Assembly (NCBI RefSeq): GCF_014650815.1
Contig: NZ_BMVR01000019.1
Location: 1-64,000, forward strand
DNA from: Streptomyces flavofungini
Lineage (GTDB): Bacteria > Actinomycetota > Actinomycetes > Streptomycetales > Streptomycetaceae
Length of the DNA: 64,000 nucleotides
Direction: 5' to 3'
Numbering within the stretch: the stretch's first letter is position 1; each line of letters begins with the position of its first letter. A model generated the notes under the pieces. That model saw only the letters and a list, made by a program, of their open reading frames with translations, made no database searches and was not told where the DNA came from. Made by a program: the position numbers and the translations under genes. This document shows positions 27,194-34,730 of this stretch, in pieces.

Positions 27194-27233
27194 CCGAGAA
27201 ACATCCCGAGACAGCCCGAGAGACATTCCGAGG
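27194..27233 (+). repeat. Short CCGAGA repeats before ribH
   Basis: CCGAG recurs at 27194, 27206, 27216 and 27228 (steps 12, 10, 12) in CCGAGAxACAT-like units. The last copy merges with the ribH ribosome-binding site (GAGGAG). It may be a translational control element or simple duplication. Confidence 0.4.
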
Positions 27234-27241
27234 AGAAGCGC

Positions 27242-27748
27242 GTGAGCGGCAAGGGTGCCCCCGAACTGAGCGTGAAGAACTGTGGCGATCTGCGCGTCGC
27301 CGTCGTCGCCGCCCTGTGGCACGAGAAGGTCATGGACGGTCTCGTCGACGGCGCGCTGCGCGCCCTGCACGAGCTCGGCATCGACGAGCCGACGCTCCTG
27401 CGCGTGCCCGGCAGCTTCGAGCTGCCGGTCGTCGCCAAGGTCCTCGCGGGCCGCGGCTACGACGCGATCGTCGCGCTCGGCGTCGTCATCCGCGGCGGTA
27501 CCCCGCACTTCGAGTACGTGTGTCAGGGCGTCGCCCAGGGCCTCACCCAGGTGTCCGTCGACACCGGCGTGCCCATCGGCTTCGGCGTCCTGACGTGCGA
27601 CACCGAGGAACAGGCCCTGGACCGCGCGGGCATCGAAGGGTCCACCGAGGACAAGGGCCACGAAGCGGTCACCGCCGCGGTGGCCACCGCGGCCACGCTC
27701 CGTACGATCGCCGAACCCTGGCGGCAGGGGCGGGGCGCGGGCGCGTAG
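27242..27748 (+). CDS. ribH: 6,7-dimethyl-8-ribityllumazine synthase
   Basis: A 168-residue enzyme that condenses 3,4-dihydroxybutanone phosphate with the pyrimidinedione to give the lumazine used by riboflavin synthase. Family motifs are [17 protein letters not shown], the substrate loop [29 protein letters not shown] (with the catalytic His) and [17 protein letters not shown]. Such proteins assemble into pentamers or 60-mer shells. The GTG start has GAGGAG about 7 nt upstream. It is probably part of the same transcript as ribBA. A -10-like TAGAGT for hisE overlaps its stop codon. Confidence 0.95.
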   Translation: MSGKGAPELSVKNCGDLRVAVVAALWHEKVMDGLVDGALRALHELGIDEPTLLRVPGSFELPVVAKVLAGRGYDAIVALGVVIRGGTPHFEYVCQGVAQGLTQVSVDTGVPIGFGVLTCDTEEQALDRAGIEGSTEDKGHEAVTAAVATAATLRTIAEPWRQGRGAGA

Positions 27749-27751
27749 AGT
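27746..27751 (+). promoter_or_regulatory. Candidate -10 element for a leaderless hisE transcript
   Basis: TAGAGT overlaps the ribH stop and ends 10 nt before the hisE ATG. With no ribosome-binding site present, this fits leaderless transcription. No good -35 is seen. Confidence 0.35.
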
Positions 27752-27761
27752 GAACGGCATC

Positions 27762-28034
27762 ATGTCCAAGAAGACTTTCGAGGAGCTCTTCACCGAGCTC
27801 CAACACAAGGCCGCCAACGGCGACCCCGCCACCTCCCGCACCGCGGAACTGGTGGACAAGGGCGTCCATGCCATCGGCAAGAAGGTCGTCGAGGAGGCCG
27901 CCGAGGTGTGGATGGCCGCCGAGTACGAGGGCAAGGAAGCCGCCGCCGAGGAGATCTCCCAGCTCCTGTACCACGTACAGGTGATGATGGTCGCCCGCGG
28001 CATCTCCCTCAGCGACGTGTACGCCCACCTCTAG
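27762..28034 (+). CDS. hisE: Phosphoribosyl-ATP pyrophosphatase
   Basis: A 90-residue all-alpha MazG-like enzyme for the second step of histidine synthesis (PR-ATP to PR-AMP). The metal-binding pattern is visible in [18 protein letters not shown] and [17 protein letters not shown]. The start [10 protein letters not shown] at 27762 matches the family N-terminus; a GTG four codons earlier is possible. No ribosome-binding site precedes the ATG, and a TAGAGT box 10 nt upstream suggests a leaderless message. It lies 13 bp after ribH and about 100 bp before hisG, its pathway partner. Confidence 0.93.
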   Translation: MSKKTFEELFTELQHKAANGDPATSRTAELVDKGVHAIGKKVVEEAAEVWMAAEYEGKEAAAEEISQLLYHVQVMMVARGISLSDVYAHL

Positions 28035-28042
28035 AGCGCGCT

Positions 28043-28076
28043 CTCCGGAGCGTGCGCCTCGCGCGCCGCTCCGGAG
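28043..28076 (+). terminator. Hairpin between hisE and hisG
   Basis: CTCCGGAGCG (28043-28052) pairs with CGCTCCGGAG (28067-28076) around 14 nt. A 12-bp palindrome, AGAGCGCGCTCT, overlaps the hisE stop. It could be an attenuator or partial terminator, since hisG follows in the same direction. Confidence 0.45.
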
Positions 28077-28135
28077 CACACGTCCCGCTCACCGACACCC
28101 CCGCCTGACTTCCTCACGCAAAGGAATCCGACCTC

Positions 28136-28984
28136 ATGCTGCGCATCGCCGTCCCCAACAAGGGTTCACTGTCCGGACCTGCGTCGGCGATGCTCCATGA
28201 GGCCGGCTACCAGCAGCGCAAGGAGTCCAAGGAACTCGTCCTCGTCGACCCCGAGAACGAGGTCGAGTTCTTCTACCTGCGCCCGCGCGACATCGCCATC
28301 TACGTCTCGTCCGGCAAGCTCGACATCGGCATCACCGGCCGCGACCTGCTGATCGACTCCGGCGCCAACGCCGAGGAGATCCTGCCGCTCGGCTTCGCCC
28401 GCTCCACCTTCCGCTTCGCCGCCAAGCCCGGCACCGCGCAGGGCATCGACGACCTGGCGGGCCGCACCGTCGCCACCTCCTACGAGGGCATCGTCGCCAA
28501 GCACCTCGCCGACAGCGGCATCGACGCCTCCGTCATCCACCTCGACGGCGCCGTCGAGACCGCCATCGAGCTGGGTGTCGCCCAGGTCATCGCAGACGTC
28601 GTCGAGACCGGCACCAGCCTGCGCAACGCGGGCCTGGAGGTCTTCGGCGAGCCGATCATGAAGTCCGAGGCGGTCGTCATCCGGCGCACCGGAGCCGGCG
28701 CCGACGACCCCAAGGTGCAGCAGTTCCTGCGCCGCCTCCAGGGCGTCCTGGTCGCCCGGACGTACGTGATGATGGACTACGACTGCCGCGCCGAGCACCT
28801 GGAGCAGGCCGTCGCCCTCACCCCGGGCCTGGAGTCGCCGACCATCTCCCCGCTGCACAACGAAGGCTGGGTCGCGGTGCGTTCCATGGTCCCCACCAAG
28901 GACGCGCAGCGGGTCATGGACGACCTGTACGCCATCGGGGCGCGCGCCATCCTGACCACGGCCATCCACGCCTGCCGCCTCTGA
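28136..28984 (+). CDS. hisG: ATP phosphoribosyltransferase (long, HisGL type)
   Basis: A 282-residue first enzyme of histidine synthesis, joining PRPP and ATP. The N-terminus MLRIAVPNKGSLSGPA, the FYLRPRDIAIYVSSGKLDIGITGRDLL strands and the PRPP loop DVVETGTSLRNAGLEV identify it. The extra C-terminal domain (VMMDYDCRAEHLEQAVALTPG… to AILTTAIHACRL) is the ACT-like histidine-binding domain of the long form, so the enzyme should be feedback-inhibited without HisZ. AAGGA lies 10 nt before the ATG. The next gene starts 3 bp after the stop. Confidence 0.96.
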   Translation: MLRIAVPNKGSLSGPASAMLHEAGYQQRKESKELVLVDPENEVEFFYLRPRDIAIYVSSGKLDIGITGRDLLIDSGANAEEILPLGFARSTFRFAAKPGTAQGIDDLAGRTVATSYEGIVAKHLADSGIDASVIHLDGAVETAIELGVAQVIADVVETGTSLRNAGLEVFGEPIMKSEAVVIRRTGAGADDPKVQQFLRRLQGVLVARTYVMMDYDCRAEHLEQAVALTPGLESPTISPLHNEGWVAVRSMVPTKDAQRVMDDLYAIGARAILTTAIHACRL

Positions 28985-28986
28985 CC

Positions 28987-29484
28987 GTGCCGGAACCCAC
29001 CAACAGGTCCCCCATGACTGCCATGTCCGCCCAGCCCGCCGGGCCCTCGGCACCGGCCCTGCCCGTCACGTTCCGGCCCGCCCGCACCCGGGCGGTGCTG
29101 CTCACCGCCGGGGTCGCGGTCTTCGTGGCCCTCGCCGTGATCTCCGTGCTGCTGCCCAACCTCAGCCCCGGGGAGCGGACCAGCTTCGTCTTCACCGGCG
29201 CGCTGCTGCTCGGCGTGCTCGTCCTGCTCAGCAGGCCCAAGGTGGTCGCCGACGAGACCGGCGTGACCGTCGTCAATATCGCCACGAGCCGCCGCCTGGA
29301 GTGGGCCGAGATCGTCCGGGTCAATCTGCGCCCCGGCGACCCCTGGGTGTTCCTCGACCTCACCGACGGCACCAGCCTGCCCGCGCTCGGCATCCAGCCG
29401 GGCATCGCCAAGCAGCGCGCCATCAGCGACGCCCGCGCACTCAGGGCCCTGGTCGAGGCGCGCTCCGGCAGCGACACCGACTGA
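28987..29484 (+). CDS. Membrane protein with bacterial PH domain
   Basis: A 165-residue protein. Two adjacent hydrophobic helices (AVLLTAGVAVFVALAVISVLL and TSFVFTGALLLGVLVLL) are followed by a PH-like beta domain of the bPH_6 type (VVADETGVTVVNIATSRRLEWAEIVRVNLRPGD in outline). It is likely anchored in the membrane with the PH domain in the cytoplasm; the role is unknown. It begins 3 bp after hisG, so it is probably co-transcribed. The GTG 28987 and an ATG at 29014 are both possible starts. No histidine-related function is implied by the position. Confidence 0.8.
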   Translation: MPEPTNRSPMTAMSAQPAGPSAPALPVTFRPARTRAVLLTAGVAVFVALAVISVLLPNLSPGERTSFVFTGALLLGVLVLLSRPKVVADETGVTVVNIATSRRLEWAEIVRVNLRPGDPWVFLDLTDGTSLPALGIQPGIAKQRAISDARALRALVEARSGSDTD

Positions 29485-29499
29485 CGGCCCCTAAGGGCA

Positions 29500-29517
29500 C
29501 CCCGGCGCGGACCGGGG
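29500..29517 (+). terminator. Short hairpin after the PH-domain gene
   Basis: CCCCGG (29500-29505) and CCGGGG (29512-29517) flank a 6-nt loop. A second inverted repeat, GGATTCC/GGAATCC, follows directly. Confidence 0.4.
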
Positions 29518-29563
29518 GATTCCCTCCGGGCCGGAATCCGGGAGGACTCGGGGGATCCCGAAC

Positions 29564-29767
29564 TGACGCGTGGGCGCCTGTCTTGATTAATCTGGATGCG
29601 GGGCGGACACCACGTGCCGCCCCGCCCCGGACGGCCGGCGCGGTCGGTACGGGGCTCCTGCTAACCGAGGAGTGACCCTCTCCGGCGATGGACGGATCGT
29701 CCTGTAGTACCTGCGCCGCCCCCTCCCGACATACGGGGACCCGAGCACCGGGCGAGGCGGCGGCATC
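29564..29767 (+). promoter_or_regulatory. Promoter and long structured leader of the CNNM-like pair
   Basis: TGACGC (29564-29569) and TAATCT (29588-29593) are 18 bp apart. They would give a leader of about 165 nt. It contains CTCCT…AGGAG pairing near 29660-29677 and other GC-rich hairpins. It matches no riboswitch class that I can name. Metal-responsive leaders are known for some CNNM/CorC-type transporters, so a sensing role is possible but unproven. Confidence 0.4.
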
Positions 29768-31153
29768 ATGAGCATCCCCCTGCTGCTCCTCGGAGCGGCC
29801 TTCCTGCTGATCCTCGCCAACGGCTTCTTCGTGGCGGCCGAGTTCGGCCTCGTCACCGTCGAGCGGCCCGACGCCGAGAAGGCCGCCGCCGACGGCGACC
29901 GCCGGGCGCGCACGGTCGTCGGCGCCCTCAAGGAGCTGTCCTTCCAACTGTCGGGCACCCAGCTCGGCATCACCATCACCTCACTCGTCATCGGCATGCT
30001 CGCCGAGCCCGCCCTCGCGCACCTCCTCGCGGGCCCGCTCACCTCGACGGGCATACCGAAGGGCGCGGTTTCGGGGGTCGCGGTGGCCGTCGGCATGCTC
30101 CTGGCCTCCGCGGTGCAGATGGTGATCGGCGAGCTGGTGCCCAAGAACTGGGCAGTGTCCCGGCCGCTGCAGGTCGCGCGGTTCGTCGCGGGCCCGCAGC
30201 AGGCCTTCTCGCGGCTGTTCCGGCCGGTGATCGCCGGGCTCAACTCCGTCGCCAACCGCCTGGTGCGGTCCCTCGGGGTCGAGCCCGCCGAGGAGCTGGC
30301 CTCCGCCCGCACCCCCGGTGAACTGGTCTCCCTCGCCCGGCACTCGGCCCGCGCCGGCGCCCTGGAGCAGGACACCGCCGACCTGTTCGTGCGCACGCTC
30401 TCCCTCGGCGAACTCACCGCGCAGCACGTGATGACGCCCCGCGTGAAGGTCAGCGCCCTGCAGTCCTCCGCCACCGCCGAGGACGTGGTCAACCTGACCC
30501 GCGCCACCGGCCTGTCCCGCTTCCCGGTCTACCGGGAGCGGATCGACGAGGTCGTCGGCATGGTCCACCTCAAGGACGCCCTCGCGGTCCCCGCACACGA
30601 ACGGCTGCGCGCCCCCGTCGGCCGGATCGCCAAGTCCCCGCTGCTCGTCCCGGAGACCCTGCCCGTGCAGCCCCTCCTGGAGCGGCTGCGCAGCGAGCAG
30701 CCGATAGCGGTCGTCGTCGACGAGTACGGCGGCACGGCCGGGGTGGTCACCCTGGAGGACATCGTCGAGGAACTGGTCGGCGAGGTCCGCGACGAGCACG
30801 ACCACCACGACGGCCTGCCCGACCTCGCCGCCGCCCCGCCCGAGGACGGCAACCCCGCCTGGGACGCCGACGGCGGCTGCCGCGTCGACACCCTGCGCCG
30901 GATAGGACTCGACGTGCCCGAGGGGCCGTACGAGACCGTGGCCGGGCTGGTCGCCGATCTCCTCGGTCGCATCCCGGCACCCGGCGACCGCGCCGAACTC
31001 CCGGGCTGGCGGCTCGCTGTCCGCCAGGTCGGGCACTACCGCGCGGAGCGGGTGCGGCTGGTGCGGACCGGAGGCCCGGCAGGGGCGCACGGCGAGGCGG
31101 CCGACGGGGCCGCGGACCGGGTCGGCGCCGGTGTCGCGGAGGCCGCCCGATGA
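29768..31153 (+). CDS. CNNM/CorC-family membrane protein with CBS domains (first copy)
   Basis: A 461-residue protein often misnamed hemolysin. An N-terminal DUF21 transmembrane domain (residues 1-190; LILANGFFVAAEFGLVTVER, QLGITITSLVIGMLAEP, VIGELVPKNWAVSRP) is followed by a CBS pair (215-340; VMTPRVKVSAL, GLSRFPVYRE, VVVDEYGGTAGVVTLEDIVEELVGE) and a CorC_HlyC domain to about 430. Relatives export or homeostatically control Mg2+ or other divalent ions, with the CBS pair sensing nucleotide. The GTG/ATG region gives MSIPLLLLG at 29768. Its stop overlaps the start of a related second gene, suggesting a heteromeric complex. Confidence 0.9.
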   Translation: MSIPLLLLGAAFLLILANGFFVAAEFGLVTVERPDAEKAAADGDRRARTVVGALKELSFQLSGTQLGITITSLVIGMLAEPALAHLLAGPLTSTGIPKGAVSGVAVAVGMLLASAVQMVIGELVPKNWAVSRPLQVARFVAGPQQAFSRLFRPVIAGLNSVANRLVRSLGVEPAEELASARTPGELVSLARHSARAGALEQDTADLFVRTLSLGELTAQHVMTPRVKVSALQSSATAEDVVNLTRATGLSRFPVYRERIDEVVGMVHLKDALAVPAHERLRAPVGRIAKSPLLVPETLPVQPLLERLRSEQPIAVVVDEYGGTAGVVTLEDIVEELVGEVRDEHDHHDGLPDLAAAPPEDGNPAWDADGGCRVDTLRRIGLDVPEGPYETVAGLVADLLGRIPAPGDRAELPGWRLAVRQVGHYRAERVRLVRTGGPAGAHGEAADGAADRVGAGVAEAAR

Positions 31154-32244
31154 GCGCCCTCCAACTCCTGTTCGCCGTTCTGCTCGTGCTCGCCAACGGC
31201 TTCTTCGTGGGGGCCGAGTTCGCGCTCGTGTCCGTGCGCCGCAGCCAGATCGAGCCGCTCGGCTCCAAGCGGGCCCGCCAGGTCCTGTACGGCCTGGAGC
31301 ATCTGCCGCAGATGATGGCCGCCGCCCAGTTCGGCATCACCGTGTGCTCGCTGACGCTCGGAGCCGTCGCGGAACCGACCGTGGCGCGGCTGCTCGAACC
31401 GCTCTTCCACGCGGCGCACCTGCCCGAGGGCGTGATCCACCCCCTCGGCTTCGTGATCGCGCTCGCCGTCGTCGTCTTCCTGCACCTCGTCATCGGCGAG
31501 ATGCTGCCGAAGAACCTCGCGATGGCGGCGCCCGAGCGGACCGCGCTGTGGCTCAGCCCTGGCCTGGTCGCGTTCGCGCGCCTGTGCCGCCCGGTCACGG
31601 TCGCGCTGGGTGCCTGTGCCCGGCTGATCCTGCGGCTCTTCAAGGTCGAGCCCAAGGACGAGGTGGAGGCGGTCTTCACCAGCGTGCAGCTGGGCCGTCT
31701 CGTGGAGGACGCGGGGCAGGCGGGCCTCCTCGACCCGCGGGCGCAGGAGCGCCTGGAGGACGCCCTGGAGCTGGGGTCGCGGCCGGTCACGGACGTCCTG
31801 CTCGACCGTGCCTCGCTGGTCACGGTGGGGCCTTCGGTCACCCCGGAGCAGGTCGTCGAACTCACCGGCCGCACGGGCTACTCCCGGTTCCCGGTCCGCG
31901 CGGAGAACGGCGCCTTCATGGGCTATCTGCACGTGAAGGACGTCCTGGACCTGGAGGACACCGACCGCGCGGTGCCCCAGCACGTCTGGCACCAGATGAC
32001 AGTCCTGCGCGCCGAACTCCCCCTGGACGACGCCCTGACCGTGATGCGCCACGCCGCGACGCACCTCGCGCAGGTCGCCGACGCGAGCGGCAAGGTGCTC
32101 GGCCTCGTCGCCCTGGAGGACGTCCTGGAACTCCTGGTCGGCGAGGTCCGCGACCCGGCGCACCGGGTGGCCGTGCCGCCGGCGACGCGTGCGGTGGGGA
32201 ACCGTGGCGCGGAGGACGTACGAGGCAAGGAGCTGGTCGGCTGA
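31150..32244 (+). CDS. CNNM/CorC-family membrane protein with CBS domains (second, short copy)
   Basis: A 364-residue paralogue of the preceding gene. It has the DUF21 membrane domain (VLANGFFVGAEFALVSVRR, QFGITVCSLTLGAVAEPT, VIGEMLPKNLAMAAP) and a CBS pair (GYSRFPVRAENG, LGLVALEDVLELLVGEVRD) but no CorC_HlyC C-terminal domain. The ATG overlaps the previous stop (ATGA), so the two are translationally coupled. Tandem long/short pairs are frequent in actinobacteria. They probably act together in divalent metal transport at the cell membrane; the ion is not evident from the sequence. Confidence 0.9.
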   Translation: MSALQLLFAVLLVLANGFFVGAEFALVSVRRSQIEPLGSKRARQVLYGLEHLPQMMAAAQFGITVCSLTLGAVAEPTVARLLEPLFHAAHLPEGVIHPLGFVIALAVVVFLHLVIGEMLPKNLAMAAPERTALWLSPGLVAFARLCRPVTVALGACARLILRLFKVEPKDEVEAVFTSVQLGRLVEDAGQAGLLDPRAQERLEDALELGSRPVTDVLLDRASLVTVGPSVTPEQVVELTGRTGYSRFPVRAENGAFMGYLHVKDVLDLEDTDRAVPQHVWHQMTVLRAELPLDDALTVMRHAATHLAQVADASGKVLGLVALEDVLELLVGEVRDPAHRVAVPPATRAVGNRGAEDVRGKELVG

Positions 32245-32337
32245 GGCGGGGGTGACCCCGCCCTGGCGGGTGGGGCTGAGGCGGTGCCGGGGCGGACCCG
32301 CGCCGCCTCGGCCTCGGGCCGACCCAGGCACCGGAAG

Positions 32338-32411
32338 GGCTGCCTCAGGAACCGCGGCAGGCTGTCTCAGGAACCGGCAGGCTGCCTCAGGAACCGAAGG
32401 GCTGTCTCAGG
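32338..32411. repeat. Four tandem repeats of about 20 bp
   Basis: GGCTGYCTCAGGAACCG recurs at 32338, 32360 and 32380, with a fourth partial copy at 32400 (steps 22, 20, 20). The last copy supplies the stop codon region of the AAA ATPase gene on the other strand. The spacer otherwise shows no gene. Confidence 0.65.
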
Positions 32412-34278
32412 CGCCGGACGGGTCGGCCGGACCGCGTCCCGAGAGGACCTCCCCGTACGCCTGCATGAGGTCGGGCAGCCGCAGTGTCGACAGGTCCGCG
32501 CGGGTCGGCGCCCCGGGATAGCCGGAGAGCCGCAGGTCGCGGTAGGCGCAGCTCTTCTCGTACAGCGTGCGCAGGAACCGTCCGTTGCCCAGCTCGTCGA
32601 TCCAGGTCTGGTCGACGACGTGTCCGCTGATGGACCGCAGCTCGTCCAGGGCCTCCTCGTCCCAGACGTCGCCGTTGTCGGCGGCGAGGACCTGCCCGAT
32701 GGCGGTGAGTTCCAGCGGCCGGTACGAGGGGAAGTCGACGCGCGTCGTGAAGCGTGAGGAGAGCCCGGGGTTGGCGGCGAGCAGCCGGTCCATGCCCTCC
32801 GGATAGCCCGCGAGGATCACCACGAGGTGGTCGCGGTTGTCCTCGGCCCGCTTGAGGAGCACCTGCAGCGCCTCGTCGCCGTACGCGTCGCCCTTGCCGT
32901 AGCCGGAGTTGGACAAGGAGTACGCCTCGTCTACGAAGAGGACGCCGCCGATCGCCGAGTCGATCAGCTCGTTGGCCTTCACGGCGGTCTGGCCCAGGTA
33001 CTCGCCGACCAGATCGGCGCGCTGGGCCTCCACCAGGTGGTCGCCGCTGAGCAGCCCGAGGGCGTAGAAGACCCGGCCGAGGATGCGGGCCACGGTGGTC
33101 TTGCCGGTGCCGGAGGGGCCGGAGAAGACGAAGTGTCGTTTCGGCGGCTGCACCGGCAGGCCCTGGGCGGCGCGGAAGCGGGCCATGTTGAGCTGCGCGG
33201 AGAGCGCCTTGACCTGGCGTTTGACGGGTTCGAGGCCGACCATGCGCTCCAGTTCGGCGAGCGCCTGCTCCAGCAGGACCGGGTCGGTCGGCCCGGGCGG
33301 TGGCTGCCGGGGCGCGGGCTTGATGGGGATCACGGCCTTCTCGCGCACCGTGTCGGCGTCGGGCGGGCCGCCGCCGGGCGGCAGTTCGGGCTCGGTCACC
33401 TTCAGGTCGCGGCCCTCGGCGCCGAACAGCGCGTCCACGCCGTCGGGTCCGTCGAGGGCGTCCTGGCCGACGCCGGTGAGGGAGATCGCGGCCAGGTCGG
33501 CCGCGTCGTCGTAGCCGTCGCCCTCGGCGATGGCGGCGAGCCGCGCGGAGGTGTCCATGAAGGCGGGGTCGACGCGGTGCACCGCGCGGTACAGCGGCAG
33601 CGCGGCGGCGGACCGGCCGGTGCCCTCGTGCGCCCGGGCCAGCCAGTAGCGCAGCTCCTTGCGCTGCGGCTGTTCGCTGCGGCAGCGCATCAGCGCGGCC
33701 GAGAGCAGGGGCTCCGCCTGCCCGTACATCTCCAGGCGGACCCGCGCCATGCCGCCGAAGAGGCCCGCCTCGATGCCGAGCATGGCGTCGTCGACCAGTG
33801 GGTCGGTGTGCCGCACCAACTGCTCCCAGTCCTTGACCAGGTAGGCGCGGCAGGCGTGCAGAAAACGTACCTGCACGTCGGCGTCGACGGGCGGCAGTCC
33901 GGCCAGCGCCCGGTCCAGCTCCGGCACATGGCGTCCGTCCAGCCAGTGCGAGGCGTGCGCGAGCAGCAGGTCGCGGGTGGACTCCAGGACGGGCTGCACC
34001 CACCAGCCCAGCCAGTACCAGGAGTTGAGGGTGCGCACGTGCCGTGCGCGCTGTTCGCCGAAGCGGTCCCGGTGCTGGAACATCCGAAGCAGCGCGGTCG
34101 TCGTGTCGATGCGCAGCGCGTGCAGCCCGAGCCAGCCGTCGGCCATGCCCGGGTCCATGCGCACCGCGGCCCTGAACTCCTCCTCGGCCTGCGGATAGGC
34201 GCCCATGGTGTAGGCGTCGACGCCCCGCAGCCAGGCGAGGTCGGCCGGGGCGGTAGAGCCCTGCGTGCCGAAGTCCAT
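32407..34278 (-). CDS. EccA/CbxX-type AAA+ ATPase with N-terminal TPR-like region
   Basis: A 623-residue protein with the build of EccA from type VII secretion loci. Residues 1-270 are TPR-like helices (GAYPQAEEEFRAAVRMDPG, CRSEQPQRKELRYWLARAHEG), then a Pro-rich linker, and a CbxX/CfxQ AAA+ module from about 320. Walker A is SGPSGTGKTTVARILG (about 386-400), Walker B GGVLFVDEAYSL (446-457), and SRFTTRVDFPSYRP provides the arginine-finger region. No ESX components (EccB-E, MycP, WXG100) are adjacent, so it may have a separate chaperone-like role. I start at ATG 34278 because GGGGGA precedes it; a GTG four codons upstream is possible. Confidence 0.88.
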   Translation of the reverse strand: MDFGTQGSTAPADLAWLRGVDAYTMGAYPQAEEEFRAAVRMDPGMADGWLGLHALRIDTTTALLRMFQHRDRFGEQRARHVRTLNSWYWLGWWVQPVLESTRDLLLAHASHWLDGRHVPELDRALAGLPPVDADVQVRFLHACRAYLVKDWEQLVRHTDPLVDDAMLGIEAGLFGGMARVRLEMYGQAEPLLSAALMRCRSEQPQRKELRYWLARAHEGTGRSAAALPLYRAVHRVDPAFMDTSARLAAIAEGDGYDDAADLAAISLTGVGQDALDGPDGVDALFGAEGRDLKVTEPELPPGGGPPDADTVREKAVIPIKPAPRQPPPGPTDPVLLEQALAELERMVGLEPVKRQVKALSAQLNMARFRAAQGLPVQPPKRHFVFSGPSGTGKTTVARILGRVFYALGLLSGDHLVEAQRADLVGEYLGQTAVKANELIDSAIGGVLFVDEAYSLSNSGYGKGDAYGDEALQVLLKRAEDNRDHLVVILAGYPEGMDRLLAANPGLSSRFTTRVDFPSYRPLELTAIGQVLAADNGDVWDEEALDELRSISGHVVDQTWIDELGNGRFLRTLYEKSCAYRDLRLSGYPGAPTRADLSTLRLPDLMQAYGEVLSGRGPADPSGA

Positions 34279-34406
34279 CACGTCCCCCACAAACCGTGCC
34301 CCCGTTTGTGTACCACCGGGCCGGTGCCCGCCGGCAACTGAACTGAACCGCCGTGCTGCGGACGGGAGTTGACGCCACGCGTGGCAAAGCCGTCCGAAGT
34401 CGCACC

Positions 34407-34418
34407 ACGATGCATCGT
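34407..34418. promoter_or_regulatory. 12-bp palindrome upstream of the AAA gene
   Basis: ACGATGCATCGT (34407-34418) is a perfect AT-richer palindrome in the 450-bp gap. It lies 24 bp upstream of a TAGAGT box (34442-34447) that could be a plus-strand -10. Confidence 0.35.
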
Positions 34419-34505
34419 ACCTGCGTGGCAGTGCTCGGCCGTAGAGTGCCGCAGCGTTGGATCTCCGGCGGGGGCTCCTGGGGGCGTCCGGCGAGGAGAG
34501 GCCCG

Positions 34506-34640
34506 ATGGTGACCCAGGGTGAGCGAACGGCGGCTCATGGCGCTGGGGATGAGGGCGCGCGGGGCAGAACGAAGCCCCCGATCACGGGGGAACAACCGGG
34601 GGCTTCGCGTGTGTGGGCGACCCGAAAGGCCGCACATTGA
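34506..34640 (+). CDS. Possible 44-residue small protein
   Basis: A short frame, MVTQGERTAAHGAGDE… ending …VWATRKAAH, starts with ATG and has a good ribosome-binding site (GAGGAGAGG, ending 5 nt before). It lies downstream of a TAGAGT box at 34442. Its coding region spans a strong hairpin (34570-34607), which argues against it. It may instead be a short non-coding transcript. I know no homologue. Confidence 0.25.
   Translation: MVTQGERTAAHGAGDEGARGRTKPPITGEQPGASRVWATRKAAH
34570..34607. terminator. 11-bp hairpin with alternative pairing
   Basis: CGAAGCCCCCG (34570-34580) pairs with CGGGGGCTTCG (34597-34607) around 16 nt. The left arm can instead pair locally (CCCCCG-ATCA-CGGGGG). The two mutually exclusive structures could serve as a terminator/attenuator. 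The remaining sequence 34608-34730 shows nothing I can name. Confidence 0.5.
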
Positions 34641-34730
34641 GAACGTAAGTCCTGTAAGCCCCCTGGGTCAAGCCGAGTTGGGGCACTCTCGGAAACTGGC
34701 CACGCGGTCCTGAAGTCGCCTTCGCCAGGT

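Noticed and set aside
34600-34720. A tRNA-like gene in the spacer after the hairpin
   Set aside because: I could not pair an acceptor stem, and no proper T-loop (GGTTCAAxxCC) or anticodon arm is present.
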